This document shows positions 8,919-17,793 of a stretch of 50,458 bases of DNA, one piece after another (within the stretch, counting starts at the first letter, position 1; every line of letters starts with the position of its first letter). The DNA is from Bacteroidota bacterium (GTDB taxonomy: Bacteria > Bacteroidota > Bacteroidia > Bacteroidales > Lentimicrobiaceae). The notes under the pieces are model-generated. The model did not search any database. It was not told the origin of the DNA and saw nothing but the letters and a program-made list of their open reading frames with translations. Location of the stretch: the NCBI GenBank assembly GCA_023434665.1, contig JAEYSM010000018.1, positions 1-50,458 of the forward strand, read 5' to 3'. The position numbers and the translations under genes are program-made.

Positions 8919-10418
8919 ATGAGCACTTTACGCAATATAAATGGTTCGGCTATAAAGAAAGTGCTGGGTGTTCTATTGGCAATAGAAGGATTATTCATGC
9001 TTCTGAGTCTTATACCTTCGGCCATTTATGATCCTGCATTTTATAATAATCTCGTTTTATTTAATCCCGGACATGACTTCCTGCCCTTGCTAGTAACAGG
9101 ATTATTCACACTTTCAACCGGAGGTATTTTATATTTCACAAATGATAAGCTTAATCCGAATAGTATTGGCAAGCGTGAAGGTTATATTATTGTGACTTTT
9201 GCCTGGATAAGTATATCGTTGTTCGGAGCATTGCCGTATATACTAGGCGCGATAACAACTTCTTACGCCAGTGCGTTTTTTGAGACCATGTCGGGATTTA
9301 CAACTACCGGTGCCTCAGTCTTCACTTACATTGAAGAAATTCCGAAAGGAATTCTTTTTTGGAGGGCTTTAACTCACTGGATTGGTGGGATGGGAATTAT
9401 TGTCCTGTCACTGGCTGTTTTACCTATACTTGGTATTGGGGGTATGCAGCTGTTTATTGCCGAGGTTCCCGGAGTAACCCCCGATAAACTTACACCCAGA
9501 ATAACACAGACAGCCAAGAATCTATGGGTTATTTACGTTGTGCTGACAATACTTTGTACTATTTTTCTGATGTTTGGAGGAATGAACTTTTACGATTCAC
9601 TTTGTCATGCTTTTGCTACAATTGCTACCGGAGGTTTCGGTACGAAGAATGATTCAGTTGCCGGATTTTCACCCTATATACAATATGTACTCATTTTTTT
9701 CATGTTTCTTGCCGGCATAAACTTCTCACTTCATTTTTTTGCACTTAAAGGAAGATTCAGGCAGGTAATAAGAGATGAGGAACTGCGAAATTATTCTGCC
9801 ATAATTTTATCAGCAACTATAATAATTGCCGTCACCTTGTTTTTTTTAAGGCATGATGGGATTGAGAAAGATTTCAGGAATTCTTTATTTACTGTAGTAT
9901 CAATTATAACAACTACCGGTTTTATAAATTCCGATTATCTATCCTGGCCGCATCTTACATGGATTATTGTAATTATTTTAATGTTTATTGGAGGATGTGC
10001 AGGATCAACAGGAGGAGGTATGAAGGTTATCAGAATTGTAGTGTTGTTTAAAAATAGCAAACTGGAACTGAAAAGGATGGTACATCCCATGGCTATTATT
10101 CCCGTCCGTATTAATGGTCGCACGATTCCCCAACCGGTTATTTTTAATGTACTGGCATTCTTCCTGTTATTTATCATGATCTTTGCTTTTGGATCTCTGA
10201 TACTTTCTATGTTGGGGCTTGATTTTGAATCAGCAATTGGATCGGTTGCCGCTTGCCTTGGAAACGTTGGGCCAGGATTGGGAAGTGTTGGTCCGGTACT
10301 CAATTATGGTGAGGTGCCTGTAGCGGGTAAATGGATCTTATCTTTTCTTATGTTACTCGGCCGTCTTGAATTATTTACAGTCCTGATTCTTTTCTCATCG
10401 GCTTTTTGGAATAAATAG
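8919..10418 (+). CDS. trkH: Trk potassium channel subunit TrkH
   Basis: Inner-membrane potassium translocating subunit, partner of TrkA. The best start is the ATG at 8919 (499 residues); an in-frame TTG at 8898 overlaps the end of trkA and is less likely. The four membrane-pore-membrane repeats show selectivity-filter loops: MSGFTTTGAS (about 124-133), ATGGFGTKN (about 236-244), ITTTGFINSD (about 330-339) and LGNVGPGLG (about 447-455). The SuperfamilyK-transporter hallmark glycines are all present, and the loop GGCAGSTGGGMKVIR (about 358-372), which plugs the pore in known TrkH structures, is intact. No truncation. Confidence 0.94.
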   Translation: MSTLRNINGSAIKKVLGVLLAIEGLFMLLSLIPSAIYDPAFYNNLVLFNPGHDFLPLLVTGLFTLSTGGILYFTNDKLNPNSIGKREGYIIVTFAWISISLFGALPYILGAITTSYASAFFETMSGFTTTGASVFTYIEEIPKGILFWRALTHWIGGMGIIVLSLAVLPILGIGGMQLFIAEVPGVTPDKLTPRITQTAKNLWVIYVVLTILCTIFLMFGGMNFYDSLCHAFATIATGGFGTKNDSVAGFSPYIQYVLIFFMFLAGINFSLHFFALKGRFRQVIRDEELRNYSAIILSATIIIAVTLFFLRHDGIEKDFRNSLFTVVSIITTTGFINSDYLSWPHLTWIIVIILMFIGGCAGSTGGGMKVIRIVVLFKNSKLELKRMVHPMAIIPVRINGRTIPQPVIFNVLAFFLLFIMIFAFGSLILSMLGLDFESAIGSVAACLGNVGPGLGSVGPVLNYGEVPVAGKWILSFLMLLGRLELFTVLILFSSAFWNK

Positions 10419-10438
10419 TACATCCAAAATATAACATA

Positions 10439-11494
10439 ATGGCTAAAAAAATCCTTAAGGGAATATTATTCCTTATTCTTTTGCTGGTATTTGGTTTTGT
10501 TGGTTTACTGGGATGGTTTACTATCAGGGAGTTCGATCCTCCTATTATAACCAATCTGGAGATCAGGGAAGAAACACCATTTGTTGTAGGCGATAGTTTG
10601 ACCTTGGTTAGCTGGAATATAGGCTATTTCGGACTTGGGAAAGAAATGGATTTCTTTTATGAAGGCGGTAAGATGGTAAGGCCTTCCCGGGATTTATATA
10701 AGAAGTATAAACAGTTGGCAATAGATAGGATCAGTACTTTTAACGGAGCTGATTTCATATTACTTCAGGAAATAGATTCATTTGCAAAAAGAAGCTGGTA
10801 CGATAATCAGATTACAGCCATTGAATCAGTTTTGCCGGGCTATTCGGGGAGCTTTGGTTTAAATTATGTGGCATGGGTACCGGTACCTTTTACTGAACCA
10901 ATGGGAAAAGTAAGGGCAGGCTTAGCCACATTCAGTAAGGAAACTCCTCTCACGTCAACAAGGGTGTCGTTTGAATCTTCATACAAATGGCCACTCAGGC
11001 TCTTCCAACTAAAGCGATGCTTTATTGAACAGCGGTACAAAACTACCCAGGGAAAAGAGTTGATAGTGATCAATACGCACAATTCAGCTTTTGATGATGC
11101 CGATGAGTTAAGAAAAAAGGAGCTAAATAAACTGAAAGAGTTAATGGTTAACGAGTACCGGAAGGGTAATTATATTATTATTGGGGGTGACTGGAACCAG
11201 AATCCTCCCTTGTTTGATACAGCAAATGTGCTTTCAATTTATAAACCAAGATTGATTGAACACGGAATTCCAGATGACTTTATTCCGAAGGGATGGGTAT
11301 ATGCCTTTGACCCTGAACACTCTACTAATCGGGATGTGCATATGCCCTATAAAGAAGGAGTAACTGCTTCTACGGTGCTTGACTTTTTTATTATTTCGCC
11401 CAACATAATGCTACAGGAAGTAAATACTATTCCTACAGGTTTTATTGAATCTGATCATCAGCCGGTTATAATGAAAGTGCTTTTGAAACACTAA
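10439..11494 (+). CDS. Endonuclease/exonuclease/phosphatase-family protein, membrane-anchored
   Basis: 351-residue member of the EEP fold (metal-dependent phosphodiesterases and phosphatases). An N-terminal helix about 6-27 probably anchors it, with the catalytic domain outside the cytoplasm. Catalytic signatures seen: VSWNIGYFG (Asn60), LLQEIDSF (metal-binding Glu111), NTHNSAF (about 212-218), GGDWNQNPP (Asp251, Asn253) and a final SDHQPV (Asp339, His340). These are complete, so it should be active, but the substrate (nucleic acid, lipid head group or inositol phosphate) cannot be told. It follows trkH by 20 bases and may be co-transcribed with it; it ends 15 bases from the convergent hemW gene. 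Confidence 0.85.
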   Translation: MAKKILKGILFLILLLVFGFVGLLGWFTIREFDPPIITNLEIREETPFVVGDSLTLVSWNIGYFGLGKEMDFFYEGGKMVRPSRDLYKKYKQLAIDRISTFNGADFILLQEIDSFAKRSWYDNQITAIESVLPGYSGSFGLNYVAWVPVPFTEPMGKVRAGLATFSKETPLTSTRVSFESSYKWPLRLFQLKRCFIEQRYKTTQGKELIVINTHNSAFDDADELRKKELNKLKELMVNEYRKGNYIIIGGDWNQNPPLFDTANVLSIYKPRLIEHGIPDDFIPKGWVYAFDPEHSTNRDVHMPYKEGVTASTVLDFFIISPNIMLQEVNTIPTGFIESDHQPVIMKVLLKH

Positions 11495-11509
11495 CAAGGC
11501 CAGGCATAC

Positions 11510-12637
11510 TCACTGCACCATAAATAAATCAGCTGCAATTCCGTCAGCCTGAAGCTTTCCTTTATCGGTTAGGATGAATAGTGCTTCAGTGGCTGATATA
11601 AGCTCTGCAGCAACCCATTTTTCTGCTCTGGAAAGGAAGTAATCAGCGTATGACTGGCCAAACTTTTGCTCAATTTCAGATAGCTTACATCCCCACATGG
11701 TTCTCAACCCGGTCATTACATATTCATTATACTTATCGTCAGTATGGAGTTCTTCGCTTTCTTTGGGCAATTTATTATCACTTATCATCTTCAGGTATTC
11801 ATTAACAGATGATACGTTCCAGGATCTTCGTGATCCATCATAAGAATGTGCAGATGGTCCATATCCGAAATAGGGGATGCCTTTCCAATAGGAGATGTTA
11901 TGTCGTGCGAAATGATCAGGAAGGCAGAAATTTGATATTTCGTAGTGTAAGTATCCATCAGTCCTCATAAAATCCATCAGAATCTCAAATTGGGCTGAAG
12001 ATTGGTATTCATCAACCGGTTTAAGCTTTCCTTTCTCAATCATCTGATGAAGGGGAGTCTTAGGTTCGACTGTCAAGGCATATGCTGATAAATGTGGAAT
12101 CTCAAGATCGACAAAGGTTTTTAAGTTTTGTATCCAATGGTTATCCGTCAGGGTTGGAATGCCATAGATAAGATCAATTGTAACATCGGGAAATCCATAT
12201 TGTCTGGCCATCCTGACACAATTAAGAGCGGTTTCTGCGGAATGCATCCGGTTGAGGTAATTAAGATCTTCCTGTTGGAATGACTGAATGCCTATGCTTA
12301 ACCGATTGATACCCAGTTTACGCCAGAAATTAAGGGAATCGGGTGTTATATCATCGGGATTGGCTTCTAAAGTAATTTCAGCATTATCTGAAACCTTATT
12401 ATTATCAAAGACTTTTGTCAACAGGTCTTTTAAAAGCTGGTGGTCGATAAGTGACGGGGTGCCACCACCCAGATAAATAGTTTCAATGGTCTCTTTGTTA
12501 GTCTTGCTTTTGATATCTAATTCGCGACAAATGGCATTAATCATAGCCGGGATACTCCGCGTGGATACTACTGAAAAGAAGTTGCAGTAGTTGCATTTCT
12601 GACGGCAATATGGTATATGAATATAAATTCCTGCCAT
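11510..12637 (-). CDS. hemW: HemW-like radical SAM heme chaperone
   Basis: 375-residue radical SAM protein of the HemN/HemW group. The cluster motif is C-RQK-C-NY-C at residues 11-18, followed by Phe-type residues as in HemW, then LGGGTPSLI near residue 53 and a HemN C-terminal domain. HemW is known to bind and deliver heme to respiratory enzymes; many database entries call it oxygen-independent coproporphyrinogen oxidase, but its length and short N-terminus before the cluster fit HemW rather than true HemN (about 450 residues). It is the last gene of a five-gene minus-strand run, six bases after the lipid kinase gene. Confidence 0.88.
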   Translation of the reverse strand: MAGIYIHIPYCRQKCNYCNFFSVVSTRSIPAMINAICRELDIKSKTNKETIETIYLGGGTPSLIDHQLLKDLLTKVFDNNKVSDNAEITLEANPDDITPDSLNFWRKLGINRLSIGIQSFQQEDLNYLNRMHSAETALNCVRMARQYGFPDVTIDLIYGIPTLTDNHWIQNLKTFVDLEIPHLSAYALTVEPKTPLHQMIEKGKLKPVDEYQSSAQFEILMDFMRTDGYLHYEISNFCLPDHFARHNISYWKGIPYFGYGPSAHSYDGSRRSWNVSSVNEYLKMISDNKLPKESEELHTDDKYNEYVMTGLRTMWGCKLSEIEQKFGQSYADYFLSRAEKWVAAELISATEALFILTDKGKLQADGIAADLFMVQ

Positions 12638-12643
12638 GGAGTG

Positions 12644-13585
12644 TTATTCTTTTTGTCCGGTAATGACTGTTACCGCACGGGGTAAAATCTCAAAATTCAT
12701 AGGTGTATGTCCCAATGATTCGCCATCGGTTTCAAGAAAAAGAGCCGGAGCAGAGTCAATCTTTACTTCCTGACCTCTGAATTGCTTTACCTGATGCAGT
12801 TTGACAAACGAGCCATCATAGAGTTTTAGTACATTTCTAAGAACAGTGGTTCTGCTTACTTTGGTTATAATAGTAATATCAAAAAGCCCGTCATCGGGGA
12901 TTGCATTTGGTGCCTGCTTCATTCCACCACCATTATACTGACAAATAGCAATGCTGGCACTAAATATATTTTCCTGAACAGGCTTATTATCAATAAGAAA
13001 ATTGGTATTTACAGGTTTAAATTGCATCAGACTGGTAAAGATATTGACCAGATAGGATAAAGGATTCCCTCTCCCTTCGCGCTTTTGTTTATTGGTTTTC
13101 TTTGCCACTTCTGCATCAAATCCAATACCTGCCATATTAATGAAATGCCGGGTATGCTGCCGGTCAGCTAAAGTATAAGTTACTTTACCAATATCCTGCC
13201 TTACAGTTTTTTCTCTGACGATTATGTTGATTGCTTCCTTATAATCATAAGGAATATTAAAGGAGCGTCCCCAGTCGTTACCGGTTCCAACCGGAATCAT
13301 TGCAATGGTAATTTCATCAGGAGCGTATTTCCGTTGTGTGAATATTCCATTTATTACTTCATTAAGTGTACCATCGCCACCAACAACAATTATTTTACGG
13401 AATCCGGCTTCAATATATTTCCTTGATAATTTAACAGCATGATTTGGGGCATTGGTGAAAACACAGGTGTATTCCAAACCGGCTGCGGTTAGCAGTGCTG
13501 ATATTTCATGCCAGTCCTTTTCTCCCTTTCGCCTGCCTGCATTGGGATTAATGATAACAAACCATTCTTTCCCGGTTGATTTCAT
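12644..13585 (-). CDS. YegS/DagK-type lipid kinase
   Basis: 313-residue diacylglycerol-kinase catalytic-domain protein, likely phosphorylating a lipid such as diacylglycerol or a sphingoid base with ATP at the inner face of the membrane. Seen: NPNAGRRKG (13-21), the nucleotide-binding GGDGTLNEV (69-77), and PVGTGNDWGRS (about 98-108); the C-terminal domain ends with ALFLETDGESLG. Length is normal. Sphingolipids occur in Bacteroidota, so a sphingosine-kinase-like role is possible, but the sequence does not decide this. It lies 17 bases after the GT9 gene and six before hemW in one run. Confidence 0.85.
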   Translation of the reverse strand: MKSTGKEWFVIINPNAGRRKGEKDWHEISALLTAAGLEYTCVFTNAPNHAVKLSRKYIEAGFRKIIVVGGDGTLNEVINGIFTQRKYAPDEITIAMIPVGTGNDWGRSFNIPYDYKEAINIIVREKTVRQDIGKVTYTLADRQHTRHFINMAGIGFDAEVAKKTNKQKREGRGNPLSYLVNIFTSLMQFKPVNTNFLIDNKPVQENIFSASIAICQYNGGGMKQAPNAIPDDGLFDITIITKVSRTTVLRNVLKLYDGSFVKLHQVKQFRGQEVKIDSAPALFLETDGESLGHTPMNFEILPRAVTVITGQKE

Positions 13586-13602
13586 TTAGCAATAATTTAC
13601 CG

Positions 13603-14655
13603 TTAAAATTTTGATGATGTATTAGATATAAACATTTCGGACAATTTTTGTTGTACCTGGTCAACGGAGATCAGCTGCATGCAGGAGCAAATCCCGGTTT
13701 GTCTGCACTCGCTGCAATCTTTTGTTGCCACCAGCCACGTAGCATTTTCACCAATAGGTGCCCACCTGCCAGGATGCATGGGTTTGATGGGTGGATATAA
13801 TCCAATGGCTATCTTACCAAGGGCAGCGGCGATATGTAATGGTCCTGTTGACCCGGCAATAAGTGCGTCGGCAAGTGAGATAAACTTAATAAATTCACGA
13901 AGGGTAAATCTCCCTGTCACGTCAACGACCTCTCCAGCATAATCGAAAAAGCCTTCATTTTTAAGCATCCGGCCTTCTTCGGAAGTGCCTGTGATATACA
14001 CCCGGTAAGGTTTGGTCCCGGAAATGGAATTCTCTTGCAGTGCTTTAGATAACCTCGCATAATTCACTAATCCCCATTCGCGTGCGCTGCCTTTTGACCG
14101 TGGATGAAGGATTATGTTATGATAATCAGGACTAAAGAAATCTTTAATTGAATCATCAGGAGGAGTTTTAGTACTGAAACCATACAAGCCGGCTATCTCA
14201 TTCAGTGAAGGGATATCAAATCCATGTATTCTCCTGGCAAGCCGGATGTTCAGCTGTGCTTCGTGGAGTGAAGAGTTGCGTCTTGAAAGAGGGACGAGCA
14301 TATTGCAATGCAGCCAATTATATGAGCGGCCGGTTGTGCCTAACCTATAGGCTATATTTGACTTATGAGCCAGTCTGGCAATCTCTTTTCTTGGGAAAAC
14401 GTGAAGGATAGTATCAACATTTAATGACCTTATGGCTTCGACCGACTCATGCTCACTCATCGCATTTATTTTGCTCCAGTCTATGAATTGGTCAATATGC
14501 CCGCAACAATTAATAATTTCCTCCGTGTAAGGCATTCCCAGAAAACTGATTTTGCTGTGGGGGAACTGTTTTCGCAGCAATCCTGCCAGAGGTAGCGTAA
14601 GAATTACATCCCCAATACTGTCAGTTCGGCTTATCAGTATGTGGTTATGATTCAT
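13603..14655 (-). CDS. Glycosyltransferase family 9 (heptosyltransferase-like)
   Basis: 350-residue GT9 protein, a family that adds heptose or related sugars from nucleotide-sugar donors to the lipopolysaccharide core on the cytoplasmic side. Seen: ISRTDSIGDVILTLPLAGLLR at the N-terminus (donor-fold start), HPRSKGSAREWG (about 188-199) and the signature AGSTGPLHIAAALGK (about 271-285). A Cys-rich segment near the C-terminus (DCSECRQTGICSC) is common in this subfamily. Its start overlaps the stop of the upstream GT2 gene by four bases (ATGA), implying translational coupling, so both transferases probably act on the same glycan. Confidence 0.88.
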   Translation of the reverse strand: MNHNHILISRTDSIGDVILTLPLAGLLRKQFPHSKISFLGMPYTEEIINCCGHIDQFIDWSKINAMSEHESVEAIRSLNVDTILHVFPRKEIARLAHKSNIAYRLGTTGRSYNWLHCNMLVPLSRRNSSLHEAQLNIRLARRIHGFDIPSLNEIAGLYGFSTKTPPDDSIKDFFSPDYHNIILHPRSKGSAREWGLVNYARLSKALQENSISGTKPYRVYITGTSEEGRMLKNEGFFDYAGEVVDVTGRFTLREFIKFISLADALIAGSTGPLHIAAALGKIAIGLYPPIKPMHPGRWAPIGENATWLVATKDCSECRQTGICSCMQLISVDQVQQKLSEMFISNTSSKF

Positions 14656-15422
14656 TTATCTTTACCTTTTGAATAGCGATTAAGTTGTCTGAGTTTTACA
14701 TACTTAAGAAAAGTTGCAAAAGCAGATATCCGGCAAATGATCAATCCGTACAAACCATCCAAAAATCCTGCTTTAAGGAAATAATCGCGACAAAATTTAG
14801 CAATTGGGCTAAAGAAAATCTGTAATACAGAACTCTTTTTGTCTTCCATGAAAGCTTTTTGGGCTGTCAGGTCAGTAAAATGATTTGCCTGCTTTACATG
14901 CTCAGCGATTGAATGATACGAATAATGCAATAAATCGCCTTTGAGATGTACTACCGGTGTGCCATTATTAAGTTTTATAGCTTCGTGAATTAAAGATCCG
15001 GCCCATTGACCGGCTTCGCGGTTAAAAAGTCTTATTTTCCGATCGGGATACCAACCGCCATGTTTAATCCATTTGCCGCAATAATTGGTAAGCCTGTTCA
15101 TGCTGTAAGCAGCTGCCTTTTGACTTTGTACAGCCTGTTGAATGCTACATTTAAGTTCGGGAGATAAGGCCTCGTCAGCATCAAGAGAAAGGATTACCGG
15201 GTTAAGAGCCAGACTGTTGGCATAGTTTTTTGTCTCAGCATATCCAAGCCATTTATGAACATAAAATCTTACTCCGTACGATTGGCATATGGAGGGAGTG
15301 AGATCAGTGGAACCACTGTCTACAACCACTATGTCATCTGTTAAACCTTCAACTGATTTAAGGCACCGTTCGATGTTCCTCTCCTCATTCAGGGTTATGA
15401 TTACTACTGACAACTTTGCCAT
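14652..15422 (-). CDS. Glycosyltransferase family 2 (LPS core type)
   Basis: 256-residue inverting GT2 enzyme resembling the WaaE/KdtX group that adds a glucose to the LPS inner core. Seen: SVVIITLNEERNIERCLKSV, the first Asp region IVVVDSGSTD (about 32-41), and LSLDADEAL (about 78-86) with the metal-binding DxD; the C-terminal part is basic and hydrophobic, consistent with membrane association. It overlaps the GT9 gene by four bases and follows the MATE gene by 18 bases. The acceptor sugar is not determined by the sequence. Confidence 0.87.
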   Translation of the reverse strand: MAKLSVVIITLNEERNIERCLKSVEGLTDDIVVVDSGSTDLTPSICQSYGVRFYVHKWLGYAETKNYANSLALNPVILSLDADEALSPELKCSIQQAVQSQKAAAYSMNRLTNYCGKWIKHGGWYPDRKIRLFNREAGQWAGSLIHEAIKLNNGTPVVHLKGDLLHYSYHSIAEHVKQANHFTDLTAQKAFMEDKKSSVLQIFFSPIAKFCRDYFLKAGFLDGLYGLIICRISAFATFLKYVKLRQLNRYSKGKDK

Positions 15423-15440
15423 ATTGCAAATATAAAGAAA

Positions 15441-16787
15441 TTAAGATACGACTTTTTTGACTTTTTTCCAATGCCCTGATTTCATATAGGCATAAGATAA
15501 TCCCCCTATAATGAAGAAATAGAGAAATTCAGCCGTCCATACAATATGTAAGGGCATCCTGAAGGTAACAGCCAGAACATAAGTTGCCAGAAGATATAAG
15601 CCAATGGTTATTACCTCAATAATCAAGGCTATTTCGGTACGTGCAGTTCCTGAGACAGCATTAAAAAGGATACTGGAAAATGAAAACAGTGTCAGAGCAG
15701 CTATTACGACATAGAGAACCGGAACGGTGTCAGCAATAAGTGATTGATCAGTTGTATATACAGAAACCAGGAGATGTGGAATAACAGCAAATACGGCGGT
15801 AAAACTCAGAATAATAAGAAAGTTGAGTAATGATATCTTCTTGACTACTGATAGTACGAAATTTGAATCTCCTGCACCTATCATATTGCTAACTAAGCTA
15901 TTGGTGGTTGAGCCAAAAGCAAAGACCGGAATCATCAGAACAACATAAATACTACGGATAATGTTGGAGACAGCCAGTTCTCTTTCTCCCATCTTTTCAA
16001 TAATCATAAAGAAAATAAACCACCCTGCCAATGAAAGGAAGGTTTGCATCATGATAAAAACAGAAATGTTGAATGTTTTTCTAATTATGGTCCAGTCAAT
16101 GGATCCAAAACGGAAAAGGTTGTACTTTTTAAGGTCAACCATCCTGAATGTATAGACAAAATAAAAAATAGCAGCAATGCATTCAGAGATTGAAGAGGCC
16201 AAGGCTGCTCCCTTAATACCCATTTGAGGAAGACCAAAATTGCCGAATATCAGACCATAGTCGAGAATGATATTGGAGCCGGCCATTATAATTGAGGCTA
16301 TGGTGAGGATTCTTGTATGGGTGACTCCAATGTAAAAAGATCTTAAAAGAACTGCTCCAAAAGCAAAAAATATCCCAAAAATCCTGTACTTAAGGAAATC
16401 AATACTTGCCTGGTATATCAGTTGTGACTCAATAAGAGGTTTGAGTATTATAGGTGCAAAAAAGAGGATTAGCAGGAATAGAATAAGTGCCAGTCCCATC
16501 AGGAAATAAAAACTGTTATCGGTTATTCTGCCTATCTCACCATAATTCTTCTCTCCATTCCGACGTGCTATTAAGATTTGTCCTCCAATACTGAATCCAA
16601 ATCCCAGCATATAAATAGAGATGTAAAAAAGACCTGCAATAGCCGACGCTCCCAATTCGACCTCTCCCACACGACCAAGGAAAGCTGTGTCGGTAACATT
16701 GATAGCATTCTGGGCTATCAAGCTCAGGACTATCGGAAACGAAATCTTCCAAATCTTTCTGTATCCCGGTAATTTTTTTTCTGTCAT
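15441..16787 (-). CDS. MATE-family multidrug/metabolite exporter
   Basis: Twelve-helix cation-coupled exporter of the MATE (NorM/DinF) family, 448 residues from the ATG at 16787. Seen: the N-terminal FPIVLSLIAQNAINVTDTAFLGR segment, GQILIARRNGEKN after helix 2-3, and a second symmetrical half beginning near residue 230. A GTG at 16823 would extend it by 12 residues, but a -7 element (16796-16803) lies eight bases before the ATG, so the shorter form is preferred. It is the first gene of the run with GT2, GT9, lipid kinase and hemW. Substrate unknown; lipid- or glycan-linked MATE-like flippases are possible but not shown here. Confidence 0.9.
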   Translation of the reverse strand: MTEKKLPGYRKIWKISFPIVLSLIAQNAINVTDTAFLGRVGEVELGASAIAGLFYISIYMLGFGFSIGGQILIARRNGEKNYGEIGRITDNSFYFLMGLALILFLLILFFAPIILKPLIESQLIYQASIDFLKYRIFGIFFAFGAVLLRSFYIGVTHTRILTIASIIMAGSNIILDYGLIFGNFGLPQMGIKGAALASSISECIAAIFYFVYTFRMVDLKKYNLFRFGSIDWTIIRKTFNISVFIMMQTFLSLAGWFIFFMIIEKMGERELAVSNIIRSIYVVLMIPVFAFGSTTNSLVSNMIGAGDSNFVLSVVKKISLLNFLIILSFTAVFAVIPHLLVSVYTTDQSLIADTVPVLYVVIAALTLFSFSSILFNAVSGTARTEIALIIEVITIGLYLLATYVLAVTFRMPLHIVWTAEFLYFFIIGGLSYAYMKSGHWKKVKKVVS

Positions 16788-16795
16788 AAAAGATG

Positions 16796-16803
16796 CAAAG
16801 CTA
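16796..16803 (-). promoter_or_regulatory. Putative -7 element (TAGCTTTG) for the MATE-hemW run
   Basis: Reads TAGCTTTG followed by C on the minus strand, matching TAnnTTTG, eight bases before the MATE ATG. The -33 position reads ATG rather than TTG. The very short leader it implies supports the ATG at 16787 as the true start. Confidence 0.5.
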
Positions 16804-16890
16804 CGGTTAAAACACCTTTCCACATCTTATAGTAATCAACTATCAGAATTTTTATCAGGGTGTCGTAATACCTTAAGACACATTTTTGTT

Positions 16891-16909
16891 TAGTATCAAG
16901 AGAATACTA
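16891..16909. promoter_or_regulatory. Inverted repeat upstream of mlaE (possible operator)
   Basis: Perfect 6-bp arms TAGTAT and ATACTA separated by CAAGAGA, lying 16 bases before the mlaE ATG at 16926 and just downstream of CATTTTTG (16881-16888), a one-base variant of the -7 consensus. The geometry suits a dimeric regulator or a small mRNA hairpin near the start codon. No T-run follows, so it is not a terminator. Confidence 0.3.
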
Positions 16910-16925
16910 TGAATATTGAAAGTAT

Positions 16926-17777
16926 ATGAATGACGAAAAGCAACACCTGAAGAGGATACCGCGCATAAAGGCAGCTACTATCAATAAGATTAGCAAGATC
17001 AGCGACTCAACACTTCACCGGAAAGAAACTGCAGGAAACTTCTTTTCAGATCTGGGCAATGGATACATTTTCACCATGCAGGTGTTCAGAGAGACATTTT
17101 CGAGAGGATTCGAGTTCAGGGAATTCCTGCGTCAGTGTTTTGCTATCGGCAACAAATCGCTGGGTCTGATTGCTATTACAGGCGCTATTATGGGGTTGGT
17201 ACTTACCATACAATCACGCCCTGTATTGTATGATTTTGGGGCAGTGTCCATGTTGCCCGGTATGGTGGCTGTTTCTCTTATACGGGAAATGGGACCGGTA
17301 ATTACGGCTTTGATCTTCGCCGGTAAAATTGGTTCGGGCATGGGAGCTGAACTGGGATCAATGAGAGTTACGGAGCAGATAGATGCCATGGAAGTTTCTT
17401 CCACGCATCCCATGCGGTTTCTTGTAGTCACCCGTGTACTGGCCGCAACTTTCATGTTGCCATTGCTTGTAATATATGCAGATGCTATGGGATTGCTCGG
17501 AAGCTGGGTAGCAGCCAATATAAAAGGGAATGTAACTTTTGCTTTATTTATGAGGCAGGCATTCGGAGCGGTTGATTTCTTCGACCTGATACCGGCGGTA
17601 ATAAAGACTTTCTTTTTTGGGGCAGTGATTGGATTGGTAGGTACTTATAAAGGGTACAATGCAGGAAGAGGCACTGAAAGTGTTGGAAAGGCTGCTAATT
17701 CAGCAGTGGTTTTAGCATCTCTCCTGGTGCTGATAGTTGATATGGTTGCCGTTCAGATTACAGATATGTTTGTGTGA
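16926..17777 (+). CDS. mlaE: MlaE-type lipid ABC transporter permease
   Basis: 283-residue permease of the Mla (maintenance of lipid asymmetry) ABC system, which moves phospholipids between inner and outer membranes. Membrane helices occupy the C-terminal 200 residues; conserved family stretches seen are the loop LIREMGPVITALIFAGKIGSGMGAELGSM (about 118-146), a hallmark of MlaE, and the VTEQIDAMEV segment after it. A hydrophilic N-terminal extension of about 60 residues precedes the core. The gene is followed by the ATPase and MCE genes, the usual partners. No MlaA, MlaB or MlaC homologue is visible in the window. Confidence 0.93.
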   Translation: MNDEKQHLKRIPRIKAATINKISKISDSTLHRKETAGNFFSDLGNGYIFTMQVFRETFSRGFEFREFLRQCFAIGNKSLGLIAITGAIMGLVLTIQSRPVLYDFGAVSMLPGMVAVSLIREMGPVITALIFAGKIGSGMGAELGSMRVTEQIDAMEVSSTHPMRFLVVTRVLAATFMLPLLVIYADAMGLLGSWVAANIKGNVTFALFMRQAFGAVDFFDLIPAVIKTFFFGAVIGLVGTYKGYNAGRGTESVGKAANSAVVLASLLVLIVDMVAVQITDMFV

Positions 17778-17793
17778 AGTCCACAGGAAGCTA

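Noticed and set aside
16788..16823. GTG start extending the MATE protein by 12 residues
   Set aside because: The added residues are not family-like and a -7 element lies between the GTG and the ATG.
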